The translations under genes and the position numbers were made by a program. Positions 33,689 through 42,509 of a stretch of DNA of 64,000 nt are shown here, piece by piece. Within the stretch, counting starts at the first letter, position 1. Each line of letters begins with the position of its first letter. The notes beneath the pieces are model-generated. The model was not told the DNA's origin. It made no database searches and saw nothing but the letters and a program-made list of their open reading frames with translations. Origin of the DNA: DAOULY01 sp034414595 (GTDB taxonomy: Bacteria > Chloroflexota > Dehalococcoidia > SZUA-161 > JAUWZY01). The stretch spans positions 310,001 through 374,000 of the forward strand of contig DAOULY010000021.1 of the NCBI GenBank assembly GCA_034414595.1. The letters are read 5' to 3'.

Positions 33689-33741
33689 TTTACAAAAATA
33701 TTCCTATTGGAACAAGGCAGAAGGAAACTGAATTGCCAGAT

Positions 33742-33779
33742 TGAACAAATGTCAGTTTTGTTCAGTCAAGGGTCTGGGC
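33742..33779 (+). repeat. Direct repeat (RepB), copy upstream of typA
   Basis: TGAACAAATGTCAGTTTTGT and the following GGGTCTGGG match 35882-35919 downstream of typA (TAAACAATTGTCAGTTTCGT and GGGTCTGGGG). Both copies are on the same strand, and about three quarters of the positions agree. Confidence 0.55.
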
Positions 33780-33864
33780 TCCACTACGCTGCACCTACCC
33801 TACTGATTAGACGTCACCTGGGTTCTCGAAGCATCGATATCACAGGACTATTGGCTCTCGTTTG

Positions 33865-33873
33865 TGCTATAAT
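33865..33873 (+). promoter_or_regulatory. Extended -10 promoter of typA
   Basis: TGCTATAAT is a textbook extended -10 element (TGnTATAAT) 55 bases before the typA ATG at 33929. No good -35 is present, which is usual for this promoter class. The leader that follows contains a short GCCC-CTTTC-GGGC hairpin and TTTTTT (about 33889-33912), which might attenuate transcription. Confidence 0.6.
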
Positions 33874-33928
33874 AGTTATGGTGTGCTGGCCCCTTTCGGG
33901 CTGGCTTTTTTCATGGAGTAGTCATGCA

Positions 33929-35803
33929 ATGTCACAGAACATAAGGAATATTGCCATCATCGCGCACGTTGACCATGGAAAGACCACCCTGGTGGACGCT
34001 ATGCTCAAGCAGAGCCATATCTTCCGTGACAATCAGCAGGTCAGTGAGCTAATCATGGACAGTAACGAGCTTGAGCGGGAAAAGGGTCTCACCATCCTTG
34101 CCAAGAATACGGCTGTCACCTTTCGAGGCGTGAAGATCAACATCATTGACACGCCCGGTCATGCCGATTTTAGCGGTGAAGTGGAACGGGTTCTCAACAT
34201 GGCCGATGGCTGCCTTTTGGTCATTGACGCAGTGGATGGCCCGATGCCCCAGACGCGGTTCGTGCTGCGGCACGCTCTACAGAGTGGGCTAAAGCCCATA
34301 GTGGTGATAAACAAAATCGACCGTCCTGCGGCACGGCCGGCGGATGTGGTCAATATGGTGCAGGACCTCTTCCTGGAGTTAGCCACACAAACTGAGCAAC
34401 TAGACTTTCCCATTATCTTTACCGCCGCCAAGGCCGGATATGCCCTGGCAGACCTGAAAGACCCGCCCAAGAGCATGGCTCCTCTCTTCGAGGCGATACT
34501 TAAATACATCCCACCGCCATCTGGCGATATTCAAGGCGCATTTCAACTGTTAGTGGCGGCACTCAGCTATGACAGTCATCTGGGCCAGATCGCTGTGGGG
34601 CGCATAGCTCGGGGGAAGGTGTCGGTAGGAGACCTGGTGGCGCGCATCGAGCGGGACGGCACAGCGACACAGCACAAAGTCACCAGACTCTTCGTCTTCG
34701 AAGGCCTGATGCGACAGGAGGTTGCTGAGGCAGAGGCGGGGGAAATTGTTGCCCTGAGTGGTCTGGAGCAGGTAGCAATTAGCGAGACCATAGCCGCGGC
34801 GGACCGACCAGAGGCGCTGCCCGGCATCGATATCGGTGAGCCGACAGTCCAGATAACCTTAGGTGTGAATGCATCGCCCTTCGCCGGACAGGACGGGCAA
34901 TACCTGACATCGCGGCAACTGCGGGCGCGTCTCTTCGCGGAGCTCCAAACCGATGTAAGCCTGCGAGTGCAGGAGACCAACAGTGCCGATGTCTTCCTGG
35001 TCTCCGGGCGAGGAGAGCTGCACCTGGCCATCATCATCGAGACGATGCGGCGTGAGGGCTACGAGTTCGAGGTCTCTAAGCCTGAGGCCATCGTAAAGAC
35101 CGTTGACGGGCAGAAGCTGGAGCCTCATGAGTTGCTGGTGTTGGACATAGAGAACGAAGCCATCGGTATGATAACGGAGAACCTTGCATCACGGTTGGCG
35201 CGGCTAACGGATATGCGTGCCAGCGGGCAGGAACGCGTGCATCTGGAGTTCAACATCCCGACTAGGGGACTTATTGGCTTCCGGAGCTTCTTCCTGAAAG
35301 TGACCAGGGGCAACGGGGTGATGAACAGCGTCCTTACAGGGTACGAGCCTTTGCGAGGAGAATTACAGTCTACCCGCACCGGGGTCATCGTCGCTGCCGA
35401 AACAGGCGTAGCAGTCACCTATGGTTTGAACAATGCTCAGCAACGAGGGTTGACTTTCATCGATCCTGGCACGCCGGTCTACGAAGGCATGGCCGTCGGG
35501 AGTTGCGCGCGCTATGAAGACTTGGTCATGAACGTGTGCAAAGAGAAGAAGATGACCAACGTGCGCTCATCTACAGCGGACATTGCTATCAAGCTCACCC
35601 CGCCGCTGCGAATGACCCTGGAAGAGGCCTTGGACTTCGTTGCCGAGGATGAGGTAGTGGAAGTCACACCCAAGAATATCCGCCTGCGCAAGCGCATCCT
35701 CTCCAATGACAGGCGGTACCGGCTGCGCCATGAAAAGGCTAAGGCCGCAGGAGACCAACAAGATGCCGCAAGCCAACGCCGGATCTTAGCACCCCGCTGC
35801 TGA
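33929..35803 (+). CDS. typA: Translational GTPase TypA/BipA
   Basis: From ATG 33929, ten bases after GGAG, the product has 624 residues. G1 is IAHVDHGKTTLVDAMLKQ, G2 is the EREKGLTI stretch with TILAKNTAV, G3 is DTPGHADFSGEVERVL, and G4 is VINKIDRPAARP. EF-G-like domains III and V follow and the TypA-specific C-terminal domain is present (GLIGFRSFFLKVTRGNGVMN, VTPKNIRLRKRIL). TypA binds ribosomes and helps 50S assembly and stress adaptation. An in-frame extension upstream of 33929 is not typical of the family and would be the leader. Confidence 0.97.
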   Translation: MSQNIRNIAIIAHVDHGKTTLVDAMLKQSHIFRDNQQVSELIMDSNELEREKGLTILAKNTAVTFRGVKINIIDTPGHADFSGEVERVLNMADGCLLVIDAVDGPMPQTRFVLRHALQSGLKPIVVINKIDRPAARPADVVNMVQDLFLELATQTEQLDFPIIFTAAKAGYALADLKDPPKSMAPLFEAILKYIPPPSGDIQGAFQLLVAALSYDSHLGQIAVGRIARGKVSVGDLVARIERDGTATQHKVTRLFVFEGLMRQEVAEAEAGEIVALSGLEQVAISETIAAADRPEALPGIDIGEPTVQITLGVNASPFAGQDGQYLTSRQLRARLFAELQTDVSLRVQETNSADVFLVSGRGELHLAIIIETMRREGYEFEVSKPEAIVKTVDGQKLEPHELLVLDIENEAIGMITENLASRLARLTDMRASGQERVHLEFNIPTRGLIGFRSFFLKVTRGNGVMNSVLTGYEPLRGELQSTRTGVIVAAETGVAVTYGLNNAQQRGLTFIDPGTPVYEGMAVGSCARYEDLVMNVCKEKKMTNVRSSTADIAIKLTPPLRMTLEEALDFVAEDEVVEVTPKNIRLRKRILSNDRRYRLRHEKAKAAGDQQDAASQRRILAPRC

Positions 35804-35881
35804 ACTGCCCCGTCAACTTTGTGTATGAATTTCCCCCGTGAAAGCAGCGACAGTTCTACATAGAACTTTGAGGGTACAGGC

Positions 35882-35919
35882 TAAACAATTGTCAGTTTCG
35901 TTTAACGAGGGTCTGGGGC
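35882..35919 (+). repeat. Direct repeat (RepB), copy downstream of typA
   Basis: This is the second copy of the element described at 33742-33779. It ends exactly where the permease fragment (35921) begins. Confidence 0.55.
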
Positions 35920-35920
35920 T

Positions 35921-36116
35921 TCACTCCCAGCGGAAGACACGGACTGATACCACTGCAGCTACCACTATGACCCCGGTCACGATCAGGAACTCGGTCCAGT
36001 TCCAGCCGAAGCCGATCCATGGGTCATGCAGCAAGATGAGCAAGAGCTTGGATAACGACATCGAACTGGCGGCTTCATCAGGGGTGAAACCGGTTATGAC
36101 TACAACGATTACTTAG
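35921..36116 (-). pseudogene. C-terminal fragment of an ABC-2 permease, near copy of 40851-40990
   Basis: On the minus strand, bases 36060 to 35921 encode HDPWIGFGWNWTEFLIVTGV followed by IVVAAVVSVRVFRWE and a stop. It is almost identical to the C-terminus of the permease at 40851-41576. DNA identity is high and most differences are silent or conservative. Upstream of 36060 the similarity ends, leaving an open but unrelated stretch and then a stop near 36116. No start or ATPase partner is nearby, so it is a relic of a duplicated permease. Confidence 0.8.
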
Positions 36117-36165
36117 ACTGTTGTGCAATTATTTAGGGAAGTCACAGCAGATCCAACGCCGACAA

Positions 36166-36198
36166 CTCTAACTTAACAAGTGGTACAATTATTGGGGG
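36166..36198 (+). repeat. Third copy of the RepA inverted-repeat sequence (33 bp)
   Basis: It begins CTCTAACTTAACAAGTGGTA and ends ATTATTGGGGG, with three differences over 33 bases from the copy at 12064. A more decayed relative (GTGCAATTATTTAGGG) lies about 50 bases to its left. It is unpaired here; no inverted partner is seen within 2 kb. Confidence 0.85.
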
Positions 36199-36231
36199 TA
36201 GTCCAGGCTTTCATTCTGGCAGGAGGGTGTG

Positions 36232-37554
36232 TTATCCTTCGAGCTTACTTTTCAATTCCTTCACCGCCTTATGTACTTGCTCCCCTCCAAGAGCAGGTGA
36301 GTAAGGAGCGTCAATCTGAGCTAGCATAGAAGGGGAAATCTTGTGAGATATGGCGATGGCCAGCTCGTCAATTGCCCCTCTTATCGGTCCCTCAGAGATG
36401 ACCTGCGCTCCCACCAAATTGCCGGTCTGCCGATCAGCAATCAGTTTGCAGTGGACGTCCTTACCGCCGTACCTTGGCCGCACTGATGTGAAGGTACTTA
36501 TGCTGGAGACCACATCAATTCCCTTTGCTCGAGCGAACCTCTCGTTGAACCCCACTGTTCCAACCTGATGACCGAATATTTCGATGATGAAGGTCATGGC
36601 AGTGCCATGATATGGAAGCGAATTGCCTAAGACTAAATTCGTGGCTGCTATCTCACCGGTTATCCGCGAGGTGGTAACCAGCAAATGACGCCTTTTGAAG
36701 CCGAAGATTCTATCCCAGTTCTCCATGCAGTCTCCAGCAGCGTAGATGTCGGGGTCACTCGTTTGAAGGTACTTGTTGACAGCTACAGCGCCCGTCTTGC
36801 CTATTTTGATGCCTGCTTTACGAGCTATTTCCACGTTGGGCTTTGCTCCAGTGGCAAGGACGACGAAGTCCACTTCCAGCTCCCGGTCCGGGAGAACCAC
36901 ACGCTTTCTCCCAGAATCACTACTTATGCTCAAGATCTCGATGGGCATGATCAACTCTATTCCCTTCTCACGCACCACCCCTTCGACCTTATCGGCCATA
37001 TCCCTATCAAGGCTTGCCGGCAGGATGTTCTCCAGCATGTCAAGCAAATAGATGCTCTGGTAGCCTCTCGCCACCAGAGCAAAAGCTATCTCCATCCCAA
37101 TTGCCCCGGCGCCGACAATCGCCGCACTCCTGTGCTTTGGAACGATCTCCTGCAGTAACCTGATGTCGGCTATATTTGTGCTTAAGGTAAATTCATTCTT
37201 ACCATCCAGCCCTGGAATCGGCGGAATGGAGGGAATAGCCCCCAGGCTTAGAATGGTTTTATCATAATCATACTTCTCTCCGCCAGCGACAAGGCACTTC
37301 TCCTTCCTGAGAATATCAGTAACCTCAGTGTTCAAATGGACGCGTATGCTTTTTTCCTCAAAAAGGTTGCCCGGATGGAATATATCATCGCAGGTGACGA
37401 TATCACCTCGGAGCACGAAAGGTAACTCACAAGGTGCATATCCAATCTCAGACTGTTTGCTAAAGACATCTATCTGGGCTTGCTCATCCAACTGTCGAAC
37501 CTGCTCTGCTGCGCTCCTGGCACCAGAACCAGCACCGACAATACACACCTTCAT
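36232..37554 (-). CDS. CoA-disulfide-reductase/NADH-oxidase-type flavoprotein
   Basis: The 440-residue class III pyridine nucleotide-disulfide oxidoreductase has an FAD motif (CIVGAGSGARSAAEQVRQL), the single redox cysteine in IGYAPCELPFVLRG near residue 43, and an NAD(P)H motif (AAIVGAGAIGMEIAFALVARG). The second FAD segment is IYAAGDCMENWD, with a C-terminal dimerisation domain after residue 330. The lone active-site cysteine fits CoA-disulfide reductase or NADH peroxidase/oxidase, which protect anaerobes from thiol oxidation and oxygen. The exact acceptor is not set by sequence. It is preceded by a normal ATG and is monocistronic. Confidence 0.92.
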   Translation of the reverse strand: MKVCIVGAGSGARSAAEQVRQLDEQAQIDVFSKQSEIGYAPCELPFVLRGDIVTCDDIFHPGNLFEEKSIRVHLNTEVTDILRKEKCLVAGGEKYDYDKTILSLGAIPSIPPIPGLDGKNEFTLSTNIADIRLLQEIVPKHRSAAIVGAGAIGMEIAFALVARGYQSIYLLDMLENILPASLDRDMADKVEGVVREKGIELIMPIEILSISSDSGRKRVVLPDRELEVDFVVLATGAKPNVEIARKAGIKIGKTGAVAVNKYLQTSDPDIYAAGDCMENWDRIFGFKRRHLLVTTSRITGEIAATNLVLGNSLPYHGTAMTFIIEIFGHQVGTVGFNERFARAKGIDVVSSISTFTSVRPRYGGKDVHCKLIADRQTGNLVGAQVISEGPIRGAIDELAIAISHKISPSMLAQIDAPYSPALGGEQVHKAVKELKSKLEG

Positions 37555-37794
37555 TTCTATTTCCTCATGTCTTATTGACGAACTTCTTTATTAACTCCAA
37601 GGAAGTCGAGCCGACTCGTCCCCTATATAGCTCGTCAGTGGCATTATATCACAGCATGCTGCAGACTTGTCTCAAGGTGCCTTATTCAGCATACTGGCGA
37701 GAACTTGATATATCATAAATCTGCGGATATTGAACATTCAATTGACCTGTCCGACTGGGGCTGGTTGCCTCTCCGGTCAACTCCAGTACTCGCC

Positions 37795-40599
37795 TTAGGC
37801 CTCGGATTTGTCTCGGGGTTCCTCCGTTGCCTTAATGCGAGTCACCAGCAGCAAGAGCGAGGGAAGAACTACCAGTGATGCTGCTAGGGCAAGGAAAATC
37901 ATGAGGGCTGTCAGTATTCCGTAGGATGAGAACAAGGGCATGGGAGCAAAGCCCATAATAGCGAAGCCCACGATGCTGGATGCGGCGGATGCCAGCAGCG
38001 CTACTCCCGTTCCCTTGGCAGCCTGTCGTAGCGCCTGCATTTTGTCCGGCGCTCTGCGCATCTCCTCCCGAAACCGCTCTGTCATGTGTATGGAGTAGTC
38101 TACACCTACGCCAAGAGACACCGCGCCAATGGTGGCGGTCACGTAGTTCAAGGGGAACCCAGTCAGGTACATGAGACCGTAGAGCCACGCCACCACCAGC
38201 CCGATCGGGATGATGGTCACCACCGCATACCGCAGCGAGCGCATCACTATGAGCAGGAGCACAAACACGGCAGCCGCCGCGATCGGCAGGGATTTCTGCA
38301 GTGTACCGGTGGTGGCGTCCAGTTGAGCCAGCCGAGTGAACGGCGAGCCAGTGAGCCCGGCACGGGTGATGGGGGAGCTTTCATCCAGGACTTTCAGGTC
38401 ATCGGTCAGCGAATCACGCGCCGCAACTACGTTCTGCAGCTCGCGTGTACCGGGGATCCCGACTGTCAGGATGGTGACGTCTTCCTCGCCACCAGCAGGA
38501 TTGTGATAAAGCACCTCCCCGACCTGTCCGGGGGTGTAGATAAGCGTGTTCGCGTCGAGGGGAACCCCGTAATCCAGCATGTAGGCGTAGGTGGCTTTGA
38601 CCTGTGCTTGTGAGTCCGGCAACCCGTCGCTGTCGACGTCGGTGGTCTGCACACCTGTGACCGCCGCGACGCTATCGAGCGCGTACTGGCTATCCGTTAT
38701 GTGTCCCAACAGATCAATGACCATTCCTGACCAAATTTGCACCTCGCCATCGGCTCCCCTCGCGATGTCCGGATTGTCGTCAAGGTTCGCGATGAACTGA
38801 TTAATGGCCGCAAGCGCCTGGGGGTCGCTCAGGTCTCCCTTGATATAGACAACACCTGGCTCGCCGCCCGTTTCGCCGACATGTTCGTCCAGCTTGTCCA
38901 GGCTGACCACGAAGTCTGACTTGCTATCGAAGAAGTCCTTGACATCAAAGGTGGCCTCCAGCCTGGTGGCGAACAGGACCGTTGCGGCGGTTATCCCAGC
39001 GATGGCCAGCAGGACCACCAAGCGGTAGTGCGCGATCCCGGCAACTAAGGCGACGAACCAACCGCCAGGTGCTCCACGCGGTGGAGCGCTCGCCTCATCC
39101 GTAGGCGATGTTGGCATTGGAGTGCGACGAGACTGTCGCCAACGCATGATCAACAGCGGCACCACCAGGTATCCAACAACAGTCGCCAGCAGCACTGCAA
39201 CTCCCAGCAGCTCGCTAACCGCCACGAGGAAGATTACGCCGGTGCCAGTGAGCGCCGCCACCCCCACACTATTGAAGAGCGTCATGAGGAGCGCCCTCTT
39301 CGAAGGTGAGCCCGGACTCGGGCCCCGGAGCTGGTCGATGCGCATCATTGCCAACGGGAGCACTACGCCGAGGACGATGAACGAGGAGACAACGGCTATG
39401 CCTGCAGCGATGCCAAAGTGGATGACTGCCTCTATCCCGGAGGAGGTGTTGGAAAGGAAGGCGATGCTGTCACTCGCCATCGCCAGCACAAGCGCACCCA
39501 GCACACCGGCGAAGCCTGCTCGCAGGGCCATGCTTGGAGCGTAGCCTCGGCCTTTCTCCTCCTCATAGCGCCGCAGGGCGTGGAGGGCGAAGTCAACACC
39601 CAGCGAGATCATGGCGATGGGAACGATCAGGTCAATGACCAGTCCTCCCTTGAGGCCTACCAGGTTGGAGATGCCTTTGAGCCAGATCATGAGGGCCCCA
39701 AGACCCGCGCCGGTCAGGGCGACAGCCCAGTAGGACCGCAGGCTGACGCCAGCGATCAACACCACCGCGACGACGGTGAACATGATGAAATACCCGGCTG
39801 TTTGGCCTTCATCGGCCGATTCCAGGTTGACGTCAATGGCAATGCCCCAGAGGCGGAAGGTCTGTTCATCGCCCCGCAGGACTTGTTGGACGTTGCGGTT
39901 GAACTCCTCTTTGTCTAAGACCGTCTCTCCGCCACTGACTCCGATCTCAAGAGTACCACCGCCCAGCTTGTCATTATCGGCCAGGACGCTGAAGAATAGG
40001 GCCGGAGAGGTCCAGTAGTCGATCTCCGTCACGCCAACAACGCGCTTCTCACTCTGGGCTTTGACTGACAGAGAGTCTTTCAGTCCACTGGTGTCCGGGT
40101 TGGAGAATAGTTGGTACACCGCCAGTTTCACTTGATCGTCGGTGGCGGCCTCCAGAGTGGTGCTGTAGTAGTTCACCAGCACACCCTGTACTGCATCAGC
40201 AAGGCTGTACACCCCTACGAAGGACTGGTTCGCCTCGACGTCAAAGGCCTCATACAGGTAGTCTTGGGCGGGCAAGCCCTCTGGTGCCAGCGTGCCACTC
40301 TGGTCCTCTTCCCTTAGCTGCTGCTCGTTCTGGTACAACTCCCATAGGGCGGCCTGGGTGAGGATGTCCCCGGTTCGGGCCTCAACAATGTAGCCCCAAC
40401 CATAAACCCTGGGGGCGAAACGGTCGTTGATGTCATCCCTCAGCTCGAAGACCTCGCCTGACGGGTCAGATGACGCCTGCTCCTCGCTTCCCATGGCAAG
40501 GAGCGGGATGACCAGCAAGAGGGTGAGGGCGACTGCGGCGAGGATGAATTTCCCCGAATTACGCTCGAGGAAGTTACCTATTTTGGCGAGGAAACCCAA
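37795..40599 (-). CDS. MMPL/RND-family (HAE3-type) transporter
   Basis: The 934-residue membrane protein has the two-fold RND architecture. Each half consists of one helix, a large outside loop and five further helices. The first helix is around residues 17-36. The membrane blocks contain LIDLIVPIAMISLGVDFALHALRRYEEE and IGAVSLGVGVDYSIHMTERFREE, the GxxxDY-type proton-relay motif in helix IV/X. This is the HAE3/MMPL group that exports hydrophobic compounds or lipids using the proton gradient. No periplasmic adaptor or outer-membrane channel gene is nearby, consistent with a monoderm envelope. Start at ATG 40599. Confidence 0.92.
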   Translation of the reverse strand: MGFLAKIGNFLERNSGKFILAAVALTLLLVIPLLAMGSEEQASSDPSGEVFELRDDINDRFAPRVYGWGYIVEARTGDILTQAALWELYQNEQQLREEDQSGTLAPEGLPAQDYLYEAFDVEANQSFVGVYSLADAVQGVLVNYYSTTLEAATDDQVKLAVYQLFSNPDTSGLKDSLSVKAQSEKRVVGVTEIDYWTSPALFFSVLADNDKLGGGTLEIGVSGGETVLDKEEFNRNVQQVLRGDEQTFRLWGIAIDVNLESADEGQTAGYFIMFTVVAVVLIAGVSLRSYWAVALTGAGLGALMIWLKGISNLVGLKGGLVIDLIVPIAMISLGVDFALHALRRYEEEKGRGYAPSMALRAGFAGVLGALVLAMASDSIAFLSNTSSGIEAVIHFGIAAGIAVVSSFIVLGVVLPLAMMRIDQLRGPSPGSPSKRALLMTLFNSVGVAALTGTGVIFLVAVSELLGVAVLLATVVGYLVVPLLIMRWRQSRRTPMPTSPTDEASAPPRGAPGGWFVALVAGIAHYRLVVLLAIAGITAATVLFATRLEATFDVKDFFDSKSDFVVSLDKLDEHVGETGGEPGVVYIKGDLSDPQALAAINQFIANLDDNPDIARGADGEVQIWSGMVIDLLGHITDSQYALDSVAAVTGVQTTDVDSDGLPDSQAQVKATYAYMLDYGVPLDANTLIYTPGQVGEVLYHNPAGGEEDVTILTVGIPGTRELQNVVAARDSLTDDLKVLDESSPITRAGLTGSPFTRLAQLDATTGTLQKSLPIAAAAVFVLLLIVMRSLRYAVVTIIPIGLVVAWLYGLMYLTGFPLNYVTATIGAVSLGVGVDYSIHMTERFREEMRRAPDKMQALRQAAKGTGVALLASAASSIVGFAIMGFAPMPLFSSYGILTALMIFLALAASLVVLPSLLLLVTRIKATEEPRDKSEA

Positions 40600-40850
40600 G
40601 GATGTTCCGGTGTCTTGCTTGATAACTCCTACCTTGTGCTCTATGGCCTATGCACTGCGCTTGTATTAGAGCAAGTACTTACAAATTATTTAGGCGTTTT
40701 AACTAGGACTTCCCATGATAACTAACGTGGCTATACTAAAACACCTGCTCATTGGCTGTCAAGGCCTATAAAAAGCCCGTAAGGAGCTTCTGCAGCTAAG
40801 CCTTAGTTCGGTGCAGTCGAAGGCAACCGTCAGCACAGTTGACCGGCGCT

Positions 40851-41576
40851 TCACTCCCAGCGGAAGACACGGACTGATACCACTGCAGCCACCACCATGA
40901 CCCCGGTCACGATCAGGAACTCCGTCCAGTTCCAGCCGAAGCCGAGCCAGGGGTCCTGCAACAGTACAATGACGTGCTTGAGCGGCGTTATCTCTCCCAC
41001 CCACTCTAAAATTCGTCCCATGACCTCTGGAGGCGGCCCGGCACCCGAGATAAGCATCATCAAAAAGAATAGCAGCAACCCCACCCCCTGCGCCGCCCGC
41101 GCTGTGGGGAGCACAGCTCCGAGGAGAATGCCCAGTGCAGCGAAGCTCATTGTGCTGACCACGAACGCCGCCACCAGCAGTCCGGCCGACTTTGGAAAGT
41201 GCACATCGTAGACCGGCATGGCGACGATGGTCAACAATATGCCACCGAGTATGGCAATCACAAAGCTTATTATCACGTGGGAGCCGAACATGCTCCAGAC
41301 TGGTACCGACGAGGCCCGCAGCCGGCGGAGAACGCCTCGCTCACGGTATGCGGCGAGATGCACAGGGAGTGCTATCAGGCCGAGGTAGGCTGGCACGTAG
41401 TAATTCATGGGGCCGACACCTCTAAAGACCTCACCCTCGGGATCAGGAGTGTTGCCAAAGGCCTGCCCCAGAACGAAGAGCACAATGAGGGGAAAGGCAA
41501 AGGTGAAGACCATGGTGATGGGGTCGCGGGCGAAGAGTTTGAGCTCTACCCAGGTCAGCTTTGCCAGTGTGTGCAT
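40851..41576 (-). CDS. ABC-2-type transporter permease
   Basis: The 241-residue protein has six membrane helices and the ABC-2 pattern: LFARDPITMVFTFAFPLIVLFVLG near the N-terminus, RERGVLRRLRASSVPVW in the middle, and VMGRILEWVGEITPLKHVIVLLQDP before the last helix. It pairs with the ATPase that ends nine bases upstream. The complex resembles multidrug, bacteriocin or polyether exporters (DrrAB-like). Its last 45 codons are duplicated as a relic at 35921-36060. Confidence 0.93.
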   Translation of the reverse strand: MHTLAKLTWVELKLFARDPITMVFTFAFPLIVLFVLGQAFGNTPDPEGEVFRGVGPMNYYVPAYLGLIALPVHLAAYRERGVLRRLRASSVPVWSMFGSHVIISFVIAILGGILLTIVAMPVYDVHFPKSAGLLVAAFVVSTMSFAALGILLGAVLPTARAAQGVGLLLFFLMMLISGAGPPPEVMGRILEWVGEITPLKHVIVLLQDPWLGFGWNWTEFLIVTGVMVVAAVVSVRVFRWE

Positions 41577-41585
41577 AGGTCCATC

Positions 41586-42494
41586 TCAGTTCCCGACACC
41601 GTGGCCTGTGATTGTCAGGAACACATCCTCAAGCGTCGGCTGCTCCACACGGAGATCGGACGGCGTGATGCCGTGCTCGACGAGCGCAGCCGCCACCAGG
41701 GCCAGCGCCGGGCCATCCCCTTCTACCTCGACCCTTGATCCTTGTCTCGTAACCCGACTTACGTGGGAAACCTCCTCGAGCCAGGATAGGTCGGAGTACT
41801 CGGTGCTGAAGAGGATGCGGACTTGACCCGCGTAGGTGGCGATGAGCCCTTGGGGCGTATCGAGGGCGGCGATCCGGCCCTGGTTGACCACCGCCACGCG
41901 GTCGCAGAGCTGCTCTGCTTCGTCCATGAAGTGGGTGACCAGGACCACAGTAGTGCCCCGGGCCTGTATCGCTCGGATCAGGTCCCAGGCCACCCGGCGG
42001 CCGGCGGGATCAAGCCCGGCCGTCATCTCGTCGAGAAAAACTACCTCTGGGTCGTTGACCAGAGCCAGGGAGACAAAAAGACGCTGGCGCTGGCCTCCGG
42101 ACAAGCTGGAGAATGCGGCATTGCGCTTATCAGCCAGGCCCCATTGTTCCATGAGCAGCTGCCAGTCCGAAGCGCCGGGAGTAAACGAGGCGAACAGGTC
42201 AAGCGCTTCCCAGACTTTGATTCGGTCGGGCAGCGCCGACTCTTGGAGTTGCGAGCCGATCCGCCGCCGCAAAGCCTGTGCCTCCGACTGCGGATCAAGC
42301 CCGAGCACTTGGATGCGGCCGGCGTCGGGGCGGCGCAGCCCCTGCAAGCACTCCACCGTGGTGGTCTTACCGGCGCCGTTGGGGCCGAGGAGGCCGAATA
42401 TCTCCCCTTCGGCCACCTGAAATGAGACATCGTCTACCGCGACCGTTGAGCCATAGGTCTTCCTCAGGTTCTCGACCTCAATGACTGCCTTCAT
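41586..42494 (-). CDS. ABC transporter ATP-binding protein (DrrA/CcmA-like)
   Basis: The 302-residue ATPase has Walker A GPNGAGKTTTVECLQG, signature LSGGQRQRLFVSLALV, Walker B VVFLDEMTAGLDPAGRR, and the switch His in VLVTHFMDEAEQL. A C-terminal regulatory region from about residue 225 is typical of DrrA-type exporters. It is placed between the aminotransferase (15 bases) and the permease (nine bases), so all are one operon. The exported compound is unknown. Confidence 0.95.
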   Translation of the reverse strand: MKAVIEVENLRKTYGSTVAVDDVSFQVAEGEIFGLLGPNGAGKTTTVECLQGLRRPDAGRIQVLGLDPQSEAQALRRRIGSQLQESALPDRIKVWEALDLFASFTPGASDWQLLMEQWGLADKRNAAFSSLSGGQRQRLFVSLALVNDPEVVFLDEMTAGLDPAGRRVAWDLIRAIQARGTTVVLVTHFMDEAEQLCDRVAVVNQGRIAALDTPQGLIATYAGQVRILFSTEYSDLSWLEEVSHVSRVTRQGSRVEVEGDGPALALVAAALVEHGITPSDLRVEQPTLEDVFLTITGHGVGN

Positions 42495-42509
42495 CGGGGA
42501 TTTCCTGCA

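Noticed and set aside
33683..33928. In-frame N-terminal extension of TypA by 82 residues
   Set aside because: TypA proteins start at the MSQNIRNIAIIAHVDHGK position. The extension covers the promoter, the hairpin leader and a repeat.
36100..36125. Similarity of ATGACTACAACGATTAC to the start of the recombinase scrap (ATGACCACTACGATTAC at 6984)
   Set aside because: Only about 15 bases agree, with no continuation on either side, so it is probably chance.
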